From Balneatrix alpica DSM 16621 (GTDB lineage: Bacteria; Pseudomonadota; Gammaproteobacteria; Pseudomonadales; Balneatricaceae), in assembly GCF_000619885.1 (NCBI RefSeq), contig NZ_KK211039.1, forward strand, positions 523,589-587,588: DNA of 64,000 nucleotides. Reading direction: 5' to 3'. Both the position numbers and the translations under genes were made by a program. Of the stretch, positions 37,219 through 48,354 are shown piece after piece; the stretch's first letter is position 1; each line of letters starts with the position of its first letter. The notes beneath the pieces were generated by a model. The model searched no databases. It was not told the origin of the DNA and saw only the letters and a program-made list of their open reading frames with translations.

Positions 37219-38490
37219 ATGACGTCTGATTTCTTCTCCGCCTCCCTGAGTCAGCGCGACCCCCTGCTGGCCCAGGCCATTACTGACGAGCTCGGTCGTC
37301 AGCAGCAACAGATTGAGCTGATTGCCTCCGAGAACATCGTCTCCCGCGCCGTGCTGGAAGCCCAAGGCAGCGTACTCACCAACAAGTATGCCGAAGGCTA
37401 TGCCGGCAAGCGTTACTATGGTGGCTGTGAATTTGTCGACGTCGCCGAAACCCTGGCGGTTGAACGGATTAAGAAACTATTTGGCTGTCAGTTTGCCAAT
37501 GTCCAGCCCCACTCCGGAGCCCAGGCCAATGGTGCGGTAATGCTGGCATTGCTGCAGCCTGGCGACACTATCCTGGGCATGTCACTCGATGCCGGCGGCC
37601 ACCTGACCCACGGTGCCCGCCCTGCACTATCTGGTAAGTGGTTTAATGCCGTGCAGTACGGTGTGCGCCAGGACAACCAGCAGATTGACTACGATCAACT
37701 GGCAAGCCTGGCCAAAGAACATCGCCCCAAAATGATTATCGCCGGCGCTTCAGCCTACCCTCGGGTGATTGATTTTGCCCGTATGCGAGCCATTGCCGAT
37801 GAAGTCGGCGCTTATCTGATGGTCGATATGGCCCATATTGCTGGCTTGGTTGCCACCGGCCATCATCCCAGCCCAGTGCCCCACGCCCACGTCGTCACCA
37901 GCACCACCCACAAAACCCTCCGCGGCCCCCGCGGTGGCATCATCCTCAGCAATGATGAAGCCATTGCCAAGAAAATTAACTCAGCGGTTTTCCCGGGCCT
38001 ACAGGGTGGCCCTTTAATGCATGTCATCGCCGCTAAAGCGGTTGCCTTTGGCGAAGCACTGCAGCCCAGCTTTAAAGACTACATCCAACAAGTGGTCGAC
38101 AACGCTCAAGCCTTGGCGGCCGTCATGCTGGAACGGGGTTGCGATCTGGTATCCGGCGGCACCGACAACCACCTGCTGTTGGTAGACCTGCGCCCCAAGG
38201 GCCTGACTGGCAATATCGTCGAGCAGGCGCTGGAACGCGCAGGCATTACCTGCAACAAGAACGGCATTCCCTTTGATCCGGAAAAACCCACCGTTACCTC
38301 GGGAATTCGTCTCGGCACTCCAGCAGGTACCAGCCGCGGCTTTACGACTAAAGAATTTAGTCAGATTGGTCACCTGATCAGTGACGTACTGGATGCGCTA
38401 CGCCAGCAACCACAAGGCGACGCCGCCTGTGAACGCCAAGTGCGTCGTCAGGTACAAATTCTGTGTGAACACTTCCCCATTTACTCCTGA
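37219..38490 (+). CDS. glyA: Serine hydroxymethyltransferase
   Basis: The 423-residue PLP enzyme shows [25 protein letters not shown] and the PLP lysine in [14 protein letters not shown] (about Lys232). It interconverts glycine plus methylene-THF with serine. It lies 32 bp after sdaA with a good GAAGGA ribosome-binding site. In this operon it likely runs toward serine, using the methylene group from glycine cleavage. It may be a second, catabolic copy; a housekeeping glyA may exist elsewhere. Confidence 0.97.
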   Translation: MTSDFFSASLSQRDPLLAQAITDELGRQQQQIELIASENIVSRAVLEAQGSVLTNKYAEGYAGKRYYGGCEFVDVAETLAVERIKKLFGCQFANVQPHSGAQANGAVMLALLQPGDTILGMSLDAGGHLTHGARPALSGKWFNAVQYGVRQDNQQIDYDQLASLAKEHRPKMIIAGASAYPRVIDFARMRAIADEVGAYLMVDMAHIAGLVATGHHPSPVPHAHVVTSTTHKTLRGPRGGIILSNDEAIAKKINSAVFPGLQGGPLMHVIAAKAVAFGEALQPSFKDYIQQVVDNAQALAAVMLERGCDLVSGGTDNHLLLVDLRPKGLTGNIVEQALERAGITCNKNGIPFDPEKPTVTSGIRLGTPAGTSRGFTTKEFSQIGHLISDVLDALRQQPQGDAACERQVRRQVQILCEHFPIYS

Positions 38491-38505
38491 TTAGGGGATA
38501 ATTGC

Positions 38506-38516
38506 GGAAACTTTTT
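38506..38516. promoter_or_regulatory. Half-site resembling the gcv/sda operator, upstream of gcvH
   Basis: GGAAACTTTTT matches the right half and flank of the sdaA operator exactly over 11 bases. No left arm is seen. It may mark a remnant site or a weak internal control point in the operon. Confidence 0.35.
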
Positions 38517-38552
38517 TCTGTTAGGCAACATTGAACAATATAGGAAAACAAA

Positions 38553-38945
38553 ATGAGCCAGATTCCAGCCAACCTGCGTTACACCGCCACCCATGAGTGG
38601 GTCCTGGACAATGGTGATGGCACCGTAACCGTTGGGGTAACTGACCACGCCCAAGAACTGCTGGGCGACGTGGTATTTGTTGAACTGCCTGAAGTTGAGC
38701 GTGAGCTGGGTGCGGACGAAGAGTTCGGCGTGATTGAGTCCGTGAAAGCGGCTTCCGACCTCTATGCCCCTCTGGCAGGCACCGTGGTAGCAGTGAACGA
38801 GAGCCTGAATGACACCCCTGAGCAGGTGAATGCGGATCCCTATGGCGAAGGCTGGATCTTCAAGCTGAAACTGGCCAACCAGGATGATCTAACCAGCCTG
38901 CTGGACGCTGCAGCCTACGAAGAAAAGGTTGCCGAAGAGTCCTAA
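38553..38945 (+). CDS. gcvH: Glycine cleavage system H-protein (lipoyl carrier)
   Basis: At 130 residues it is a normal GcvH. The lipoylated lysine is Lys65 in [14 protein letters not shown], with [10 protein letters not shown] near the C-terminus. It carries the aminomethyl group between GcvP and GcvT. AGGAA precedes the ATG. A strong hairpin separates it from gcvP. Confidence 0.97.
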   Translation: MSQIPANLRYTATHEWVLDNGDGTVTVGVTDHAQELLGDVVFVELPEVERELGADEEFGVIESVKAASDLYAPLAGTVVAVNESLNDTPEQVNADPYGEGWIFKLKLANQDDLTSLLDAAAYEEKVAEES

Positions 38946-38949
38946 GTCC

Positions 38950-38979
38950 AGATCGGCGCTGCCCTGCGCCGATCTTTGT
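38950..38979 (+). terminator. Intrinsic terminator/attenuator between gcvH and gcvP
   Basis: AGATCGGCGC (38950-38959) pairs with GCGCCGATCT (38966-38975), followed by TTGTTT. It lies inside the operon, so partial read-through would lower gcvP relative to gcvH. Confidence 0.75.
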
Positions 38980-39059
38980 TTGCGCGCAAGTTGAGCCACG
39001 ACTGCTACAGTTATCAGCTTGCGCCACCCTATTCCGGCATTGATGGTAAAGGTAGACCC

Positions 39060-41954
<2,895 letters not shown>

Positions 41955-41960
41955 GCAGAC

Positions 41961-42004
41961 GCAGGCCCGTCCTCCGGGGCGGGCCTGATGCATTCCCCTT
42001 TTTT
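41961..42004 (+). terminator. Terminator of the gcvP operon
   Basis: CAGGCCCG (41962-41969) pairs with CGGGCCTG (41980-41987) around a 10-nt loop; a run of six T follows about ten bases later. Confidence 0.65.
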
Positions 42005-42153
42005 AAGCATCGCAACAACTCCCTCTTCCCGCCATTTTTACTCACTTTCCCTCACTTTTGTTTCTCTCCATTTGCAAGCTCATCGCCTGAATAGCAGTAG
42101 CAGCCTAACCCCATACGGGACCTTAGACGCATCATGATGATGAGGATAGGCAA

Positions 42154-42885
42154 ATGAAATCACTGATCTTTGCAGCTGCGCTCGCTCTCTTGGCGCCCTT
42201 TGCCAGTGCTGAAAAAATGACTGCCGTTTACGGCGACTGGCCTCCCTTCTTTACCACTGATCCCGCCCGCCCTGGTGCAGCAATGGAAATTGTTCGTGCC
42301 GCCTTTGCCTCCCAAGGTATGGAGCTGGACATCAAAGTACTTAATTGGAGCGAGGTCATCGAGGGCACCGCCCAAGGGGAATACGATATCCACTCCGGTG
42401 CCTGGTTTATGGAAGAGCGCACCATGATTCTCAGCTTCAGCGAGCCCTACCTGCAAAACAACATCAAATTTATTAAACGCAAAGGCAATAGCTTCGACTA
42501 CAAAGGTCTCAATAGCCTGGAAGGCAAAAAAGTTGGCGTGATTAAAGACTATGGCTATGGCGATGAGTTTAATAACGACCTCACCTTTACCCGGGTAGAA
42601 GCTGATGAGCTGATGCAACATATCCACGCGCTGGTCGCCGGCGAAATTGATCTCAGCCTGGAAGATGAACTGGTTGCCCGCTCCATCATTGCCGAGGCCG
42701 ATGCCAGCCTACTGGAACAGATTGAATTCACCTCTGGAGCGCTCTCTACACAAAATCTGCATGTTGCCGTGGGTAATCTGCATGCTGATAAAGACAAAAT
42801 TATCAGCGCCTTCAACGCCGGCCTGAAGGCCATTAAGGACAACGGCACCTACGAACAGATCCTGCAAAACTACGATCTTCGGTAA
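42154..42885 (+). CDS. Family 3 extracellular solute-binding protein (copy 1)
   Basis: The 243-residue protein has a signal peptide (MKSLIFAAALALLAPFASA) and the SBP_bac_3 fold, with the ligand-site entry YGDWPPFF, the EERTMILSFSEPYL hinge region and KKVGVIKDYGYGDEF in the second lobe. Family 3 proteins bind polar amino acids for ABC importers, and are also used as sensors. No permease or ATPase lies beside it, so it is an orphan. It is paralogous to the next gene over its whole length. Confidence 0.88.
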   Translation: MKSLIFAAALALLAPFASAEKMTAVYGDWPPFFTTDPARPGAAMEIVRAAFASQGMELDIKVLNWSEVIEGTAQGEYDIHSGAWFMEERTMILSFSEPYLQNNIKFIKRKGNSFDYKGLNSLEGKKVGVIKDYGYGDEFNNDLTFTRVEADELMQHIHALVAGEIDLSLEDELVARSIIAEADASLLEQIEFTSGALSTQNLHVAVGNLHADKDKIISAFNAGLKAIKDNGTYEQILQNYDLR

Positions 42886-43123
42886 ATGCACAAGCTAGGC
42901 TAGTCAAACTACAGGCAGGGACGCCAGCCTAGCCGCCTCTCCTCTTAGAAGCGTCGTTTTCACCCCTCTTTATCCACGCTAACCCACCTATGCTGTGCCT
43001 GCTTTTTACTGCCAGAGTGTTCACTTTTTGTCCCATCCATTGAAAGAGAACCCTGCCAGTAGCAGAAGCATCTATACCCGTAGTTGAGGGTAGCTAACCT
43101 AAATCTACTGAAGGAAGCACAAC

Positions 43124-43855
43124 ATGAGAAAAATAATAACCGCCTGCTTATTGGCTGCTCTGGCTCCCTTTGCCAGCGCCGATAAATTCGTAGGGGCCGG
43201 GGATCCTTGGCCGCCCTTTCTCGATCCTGAGCAAGATACCCAAGGGGTAGCAATAGAAATTGTCCGTGCTGCACTGGAGTCCCAGGGACATCAGTTGGAG
43301 TTCAAGTTTATGACCTGGGCAGAAGCGATTGATGGGGTTACCAACGCCAACTACGACCTGTTAGTCGGCACCTGGTTTACCGAAGAGCGCACTATGTTCC
43401 TGGTGTATAGCGAGCCCTATTTGAAGAACGAGATAAAGTTTATTAAGCGCAAAGGGGATGCCTTTGAGTTCAGCGGCCTGAATACCCTGGAAGGTAAAAA
43501 AGTGGGGATTATCAGTGGTTATGGCTACAGCGACTCCTTCGTAAACGACCTGACCTTTGAACGTCCTGAAGCCTCGGATCTGATGACTAACGTCAAAGCC
43601 CTGATTGCCGGCGAAATTGACCTCACCCTTGAGGACGAACTGGTCGCCCGCTCAACCATCTCCCGTCATCAGCCTGAACTGTTAGAGCAAATTGAGTTTA
43701 CCAATGGCTCTCTATCCAGCCAGTCATTGCATGTCACCACCGGCCTGCTCAATGACAAACGCGAGACCATTATTGAAGCGGTCAACAAGGGCCTGGAAAC
43801 CATCAAAGCCAATGGCGTGTTTGATGAAATCCTACAACGTAACGGGCTGAAATAA
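43124..43855 (+). CDS. Family 3 extracellular solute-binding protein (copy 2)
   Basis: Also 243 residues, collinear with copy 1: signal peptide MRKIITACLLAALAPFASA, ligand entry GDPWPPFL, EERTMFLVYSEPYL and KKVGIISGYGYSDSF, and the shared AGEIDLTLEDELVARSTI-type segment. Residues near the binding pocket differ (for example DWPPFFTTD versus DPWPPFLDP), so the ligands may differ. GAAGGA precedes the ATG. The 238-bp gap after copy 1 suggests separate transcription. Tandem duplication followed by divergence is the simplest origin. Confidence 0.88.
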   Translation: MRKIITACLLAALAPFASADKFVGAGDPWPPFLDPEQDTQGVAIEIVRAALESQGHQLEFKFMTWAEAIDGVTNANYDLLVGTWFTEERTMFLVYSEPYLKNEIKFIKRKGDAFEFSGLNTLEGKKVGIISGYGYSDSFVNDLTFERPEASDLMTNVKALIAGEIDLTLEDELVARSTISRHQPELLEQIEFTNGSLSSQSLHVTTGLLNDKRETIIEAVNKGLETIKANGVFDEILQRNGLK

Positions 43856-43963
43856 CCTTTTCTCAATCCAGGGATGGATTGTCCCTCTTCTTGATCCACA
43901 TCATCTCCTTTCATCCTCAAGCGCAATAAATTAGACAAATCTAATTTAGAAGGATGTATCCAG

Positions 43964-44395
43964 ATGAACAAAACCCTCAGTATTCACGCCAAGCTCAATG
44001 AACACTTTCTGATTCAGACTGATATTCGCGGCCATCACCTGAGTATCGATCAACCCCAAAGTGCGGGTGGCCAGGATGAAGGCGTATCCCCCTTAGAAAT
44101 GTTTCTCTTCACCCTTGCGGGTTGCATCGGCAGCATTGCGCGGATCATGGCTATGCAACAACGCCTTAACCTACGTGGCATGAGCATTGAGGTGAGTGGC
44201 GACTACGATCCGGCTGGCTTGTTAGGCAAAGCAACGGATCAGCGTATGGGCTTTCAACAACTGTTCATCCAAGCTCAACTGGATTGTGACCTAAGCCCGG
44301 TGGAACAAGCTGCCTTTTTCGATCAGGTCTGTGCCCGCTGCCCAGTACACGACAATATTCAGTACAGCACCGCTATCAGTCACAACCTGCTTTGA
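43964..44395 (+). CDS. OsmC/Ohr-family peroxiredoxin-like protein (YhfA-like)
   Basis: The 143-residue protein has the OsmC fold with cysteine Cys54 in LAGCIGS and Cys126 in CARCPVHDN, the usual catalytic pair. OsmC/Ohr proteins reduce organic hydroperoxides; the CxxC-P-VHDN version is closer to the YhfA-like branch whose role is unclear. An AGAAGG ribosome-binding site lies upstream. Confidence 0.88.
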   Translation: MNKTLSIHAKLNEHFLIQTDIRGHHLSIDQPQSAGGQDEGVSPLEMFLFTLAGCIGSIARIMAMQQRLNLRGMSIEVSGDYDPAGLLGKATDQRMGFQQLFIQAQLDCDLSPVEQAAFFDQVCARCPVHDNIQYSTAISHNLL

Positions 44396-44491
44396 CACCT
44401 CTGAGCCATCGATCAGGAGAGCAACTCAGTACCGTTTACAGCGCCATCAACAAAGGAAATCACCCCTAAAGAAAAACAAAACTTAGCCTTA

Positions 44492-44504
44492 AATCAACTT
44501 GATT
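44492..44504. promoter_or_regulatory. Dyad operator candidate upstream of the GMC gene promoter
   Basis: AATCAA-C-TTGATT is a perfect 6-bp dyad ending nine bases before the -35 box. This placement suits an activator or repressor. The LysR gene at 46218-47114 is a possible regulator, but this is unproven. Confidence 0.4.
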
Positions 44505-44513
44505 AATAAATAT

Positions 44514-44542
44514 TTGAAGCATGTTTTTTCTGCCCTTATAGT
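44514..44542 (+). promoter_or_regulatory. Probable promoter of the GMC oxidoreductase gene
   Basis: TTGAAG (44514-44519) and TATAGT (44537-44542) are separated by 17 bp, a good sigma-70 pair. Confidence 0.6.
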
Positions 44543-44553
44543 GGCCCCATTCT

Positions 44554-44575
44554 GCTGCTACCAAAAGGTAGCAGC
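44554..44575 (+). other. 5'-UTR hairpin of the GMC oxidoreductase gene
   Basis: GCTGCTACC (44554-44562) pairs perfectly with GGTAGCAGC (44567-44575) around AAAA and is followed by CTCCTTTCTT. It falls just after the predicted transcription start, so it is likely an mRNA-stabilising or attenuating hairpin and not a terminator of osmC alone. Confidence 0.6.
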
Positions 44576-44601
44576 CTCCTTTCTTACTCAGGGTCACTGG
44601 C

Positions 44602-46221
44602 ATGGATAAATACGATTTCATCATCGTTGGCGCAGGCTCAGCAGGCTGCGTACTGGCAAATCGCCTTAGTGAAAACGGTAAGTACAGTGTCTTACTGTTA
44701 GAAGCTGGTGGCAGCGATAAGCGCTTCTGGATTCAAATCCCGATTGGTTATGGCAAAACCTATTACCAAAAGGCGGTGAACTGGATGTATTTGACGGAGC
44801 CTGTCCCTGGCCTCAACCAACGCCAAAGCTATTGGCCCCGCGGTAAGGTATTAGGAGGCTCCAGCTCCATCAATGCCATGGTCTGGGTACGTGGCAATGC
44901 CAAGGACTACGATGACTGGGCTGCAGCGGGCAACTCCGGCTGGAGTTATGCCGATGTCCTGCCCTACTTCAAGCGCTGTGAAACCTTTATCCAGGGTGAC
45001 CCGCAGTATCGTGGCCATAGTGGACCCATTCAGGTCCAGGTTCCCGCGCAGGATGTGCACCCTCTGTGTCAGGATTTTATCCGTGCCGGCGTTGAGCTGG
45101 GGGAGGTACGTAACCCCGATATGAATGGCGCCAGTCAAGAAGGAGTCGGTCTATTCCAGCTCAACACCCACAATGGCATGCGCATGTCCGCCGCCAAAGC
45201 TTACCTCCATCCAGCATTGAAACGGTCCAACCTGAGGTTGATTGATCATGCACTGGTAACCAAGGTGATCTTTGCCGGCACCCGCGCCCTGGGGGTGGAA
45301 TATGAGCGCCATGGCCAACGTCAGCAGGTATTTGCCAAACGCGAAGTCATTCTGAGTGGAGGGGCAGTCAATAGCCCACAGCTGCTGCAGCTTTCCGGGG
45401 TGGGCGCTGAAGAAGTATTAAAACCACTGGGAATAGCCCAGGTCGCCAATTTACCTGCGGTAGGCCGCCACTTGCAGGATCACCTAGGCATGGATTATCT
45501 CTACACCAGCCGCCAGCCCACTCTCAACGATGAACTACACCCCTGGTGGGGCAAGCTCTGGGCTGGGATCAAATACGTTTTTAAGCGCCGTGGCCCCTTG
45601 AGTTTGAGCGTCAATCAAGCCGGCGGCTTTATCAAAACCCGCCCGGAACTGACTCAACCGGATATCCAGTTGTATTTCTCCCCTGTCAGCTATACCCGCG
45701 CACCAGCGGGCAAACGTCCCCTGATGAATCCCGACCCCTTCTCCGGCTTTTTGCTGGGATTATCAAACTGTCGGGTCAAATCCGAGGGTTATATCCAGAT
45801 CAAGAGTAGCGACCCACGCCAGCCCCCCTTGATTCAACCTAATTACCTTAGCAATGAGGAAGATGTGCAAACCCTGCTGGCAGGGGTGAAATACCTGCGT
45901 AAGCTGGCACAAACCCAAGCCATGTCCGGCGTCATTATTGAAGAAATCCGCCCCGGCCCAGCATGTGTCAGTGATGAACAATTGATTGAGGATATCCACG
46001 CTTATGCCTGGACGGTGTTCCATCCCTGCAGCACCTGCCGCATGGGCCCCAGCGCAGAGGATAGCGTGGTCGATGCCAGGTTACGGGTACACGGCATTCA
46101 AGGATTACGCGTCTGCGATGCCTCCGCTTTCCCAAGCTTGGTATCAGGTAATACCAACGCCCCCACCATTATGTTGGCTGAACGGGGCGCCGATCTGATT
46201 CTGGCGGATCACCGTCACTAA
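44602..46221 (+). CDS. GMC-family FAD oxidoreductase (choline-dehydrogenase-like)
   Basis: The 539-residue enzyme has the FAD motif DFIIVGAGSAGCVLANRLSE at the N-terminus, GGSSSINAMVWVRGN (GMC signature 1), and the active-site histidine in FHPCSTCRMG (His474), with GNTNAPTIMLAERGADLI at the end. GMC enzymes oxidise alcohols to aldehydes. The family includes BetA, but no betB or betI sits next to it here; the downstream partners are an aldehyde dehydrogenase and an enolase-superfamily enzyme, so a different alcohol is likely. It converges with and overlaps the LysR gene by four bases. Confidence 0.92.
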   Translation: MDKYDFIIVGAGSAGCVLANRLSENGKYSVLLLEAGGSDKRFWIQIPIGYGKTYYQKAVNWMYLTEPVPGLNQRQSYWPRGKVLGGSSSINAMVWVRGNAKDYDDWAAAGNSGWSYADVLPYFKRCETFIQGDPQYRGHSGPIQVQVPAQDVHPLCQDFIRAGVELGEVRNPDMNGASQEGVGLFQLNTHNGMRMSAAKAYLHPALKRSNLRLIDHALVTKVIFAGTRALGVEYERHGQRQQVFAKREVILSGGAVNSPQLLQLSGVGAEEVLKPLGIAQVANLPAVGRHLQDHLGMDYLYTSRQPTLNDELHPWWGKLWAGIKYVFKRRGPLSLSVNQAGGFIKTRPELTQPDIQLYFSPVSYTRAPAGKRPLMNPDPFSGFLLGLSNCRVKSEGYIQIKSSDPRQPPLIQPNYLSNEEDVQTLLAGVKYLRKLAQTQAMSGVIIEEIRPGPACVSDEQLIEDIHAYAWTVFHPCSTCRMGPSAEDSVVDARLRVHGIQGLRVCDASAFPSLVSGNTNAPTIMLAERGADLILADHRH

Positions 46222-47114
46222 TTCCGCTCTGGATTCGCCTCTGCCAATAGCCAGTCGCGGAATAACAATGCTTCTGGCTTGGAGCTTTTCGCCCCTTTCG
46301 GCAATAGCAAATAGTGAGACTCATCAGAAGGCAGCTCCAGATCAAAGGGGCGAACCAAGCGTCCATCTTTAAGATAGGCGGCGGCAAAGCTCTTTTGCAC
46401 CAACGCCAAACCAATACCGGAAGCGGCCAGCTCCAACGCATTAAGGGAGGTGTCGACTTTAATGCCCAAATCCAATGGGATCTCCACTCCAAGCTTGCTT
46501 ACATACTCCTCCCAGCGCCCTTCCCGCCCCATGATATGAATACACTTAAAATCCTGCAGCTGCTCCAGGCTAGTCAAGGCCGCAATCTGCGCCGCCACCT
46601 GCGGGCTGCACACCACGACCGAGTTGTCATTACTGATTAACTCCACCTGATAACCGGGCCAGCGGCCATCGCCAAAACGAATATCAATGTCCGTTTCATC
46701 CGGGTTCAAGGCCTCCACCCAAATCGCGGTATGCAAACGCACATCAATTTCCGGATGCGCCTGCAGGAAAGATTTCAGATGAGGCGCCAGCCAGAGTACC
46801 GAGTAGGATGCCGTCGAGCGTATTGTAATGGTCCGCTCCCCTTGCCCCCCGAAAAGCCCAAAAGTGGTGCGGGACAGCTCATCAAAGGCACGCCGTACTG
46901 CGGGCAAATAGGCCCGCCCCATGCTGGTTAATTTGACGCTCCGGGGTAAACGCTCAAACAACGGATAACCCAGATAAGACTCCAACGAGCGGATCTGATG
47001 GCTGACCGCTGCCGACGTCAAACTCAACTCTTCAGCCGCAGTGGTAAAACTACCGGCACGGGCAGCCGCTTCAAATGCCCGCAGCCAAGTTAAAGGGGGA
47101 AGGTGATAACTCAT
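46218..47114 (-). CDS. LysR-type transcriptional regulator (GcvA-like subgroup)
   Basis: ATG at 47114 has GAGG five bases upstream and gives 298 residues. The N-terminal winged helix contains LRAFEAAARAGSFTTAAEELSLT (a typical LysR helix-turn-helix, about residues 11-33), with AVSHQIRSLE; a periplasmic-binding-like effector domain follows. The sequence LPPLTWLRAFEAAARAGSF resembles GcvA, a subgroup that regulates many different catabolic operons. It is divergent from the enolase-superfamily gene with a 113-bp gap, the usual LysR-target layout. Confidence 0.92.
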   Translation of the reverse strand: MSYHLPPLTWLRAFEAAARAGSFTTAAEELSLTSAAVSHQIRSLESYLGYPLFERLPRSVKLTSMGRAYLPAVRRAFDELSRTTFGLFGGQGERTITIRSTASYSVLWLAPHLKSFLQAHPEIDVRLHTAIWVEALNPDETDIDIRFGDGRWPGYQVELISNDNSVVVCSPQVAAQIAALTSLEQLQDFKCIHIMGREGRWEEYVSKLGVEIPLDLGIKVDTSLNALELAASGIGLALVQKSFAAAYLKDGRLVRPFDLELPSDESHYLLLPKGAKSSKPEALLFRDWLLAEANPERN

Positions 47115-47227
47115 AACGCCCTCAAATGAACAAATATTTTTTAGCCTTAGCGGAATAATACTTCGTTTGTTTTTATTTAACAGCCCTGAGCATAATGGCC
47201 GCACTAGCCATTCAGGGATTAGCCAGC

Positions 47228-48337
47228 GTGAAAATTGCCAGCATCGAAACCTTTACCAATGAATATGTCGGCTTTGTGCGGGTTCGAACCACCGACGGAG
47301 ACGAAGGCTGGGGCCAGGTTTCCCCCTACAACGCCGATATCAGCTGTCAGGTGGTGCATCGCCATATCGCTCCACACAGCCTGGGTCGGGATGCCAGCGA
47401 CATTCATGCCTGGGTGCAATGGGTACTGGAACGTGAACATAAGTTTCCCGGCACCTATCTCTATCGCGCCCTTTGCGGGGTTGAGACAGCACTTTGGGAT
47501 ATCCAAGGCAAACGCCGGGGGCAAAGTGTTTGGCAAATGCTCGGCGGCCAACACAACCGTATTCGCGCCTATGCCTCCAGTATGCGTCGCGACATTACCC
47601 CAGAGCAGGAAGCCGAGCGGATGCTGGCGCTCCAAGAAAGCCACGGTTTTGATGCTTTCAAATTCCGCATTGGCCGTGAATGTGGGCGTGATGAAGACCA
47701 ATGGCCAGGGCGCACCGAACAGATTATCAAGCATATGCGCCGTACCCTCGGTGATGAGGTTACCCTGCTGGTCGATGCCAACAGTGCTTTCAGTGCCAAA
47801 CGTGCCATTGAAGTCGGCCATCTGTTACAGGACTACGGCATCAGCCATTACGAAGAACCCTGTCCTTATTGGGAACTGGATGCCACCCGTGAAGTCACCG
47901 CCAGCCTGCAGATTGATGTCAGTGGTGGAGAGCAGGATAACAACCTCAATGTCTGGCGCCAGATCATACAACAGCGTGTGGTCGATATCGTTCAACCTGA
48001 TATCTGCTACATGGGCGGCATCAGCCGCACCCTGGAAGTGGCCAACATGGCTGCCGAGGCCGATCTGCCCTGCACCCTGCATGCCGCCAACCTGTCCTGG
48101 GTCACCCTGTTCTCGGCCCACTTCATGCTCGGCATTCGCAACCCCGGTAAGTACCTGGAATTTTCCATCGAAGGGCTGGACTACTACCCCTGGCAAGCAC
48201 AGCTGTTTAGCCCCGGTTTCGATATTCGCCAAGGCTACCTGGAAGTCTCCTCCGCCCCCGGCTGGGGAGCAGAGGTCAACCCAGACTGGCTGCGCCATGC
48301 CCAGTACCAAGTCAGCTTTAACGGCTCGCGTTTTTAA
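47228..48337 (+). CDS. Enolase-superfamily enzyme (mandelate racemase/muconate lactonizing type)
   Basis: GTG at 47228 (KIASIETFTNEYVGFVRV) gives a family-like N-terminus and 369 residues; ATG at 47195 is an in-frame alternative. Metal ligands are Asp183 (LVDAN), Glu209 (HYEEP) and Glu235 (SGGEQ). The catalytic groups are Lys145 in FKFRIG, where the second basic residue is Arg147 instead of the KxK lysine, and the Asp258/His285 pair (QPDIC, LHAAN). This supports an acid-sugar dehydratase or racemase of the MR subgroup. It heads the operon with aldehyde dehydrogenase and ABC importer. The substrate is unknown. Confidence 0.88.
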   Translation: MKIASIETFTNEYVGFVRVRTTDGDEGWGQVSPYNADISCQVVHRHIAPHSLGRDASDIHAWVQWVLEREHKFPGTYLYRALCGVETALWDIQGKRRGQSVWQMLGGQHNRIRAYASSMRRDITPEQEAERMLALQESHGFDAFKFRIGRECGRDEDQWPGRTEQIIKHMRRTLGDEVTLLVDANSAFSAKRAIEVGHLLQDYGISHYEEPCPYWELDATREVTASLQIDVSGGEQDNNLNVWRQIIQQRVVDIVQPDICYMGGISRTLEVANMAAEADLPCTLHAANLSWVTLFSAHFMLGIRNPGKYLEFSIEGLDYYPWQAQLFSPGFDIRQGYLEVSSAPGWGAEVNPDWLRHAQYQVSFNGSRF

Positions 48338-48354
48338 CTCAGGGGAGATAGCCC

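Noticed and set aside
44602-46221. Naming the GMC enzyme BetA (choline dehydrogenase)
   Set aside because: The family is right but betB, betI and choline transporters are absent beside it, and its partners suggest another substrate.
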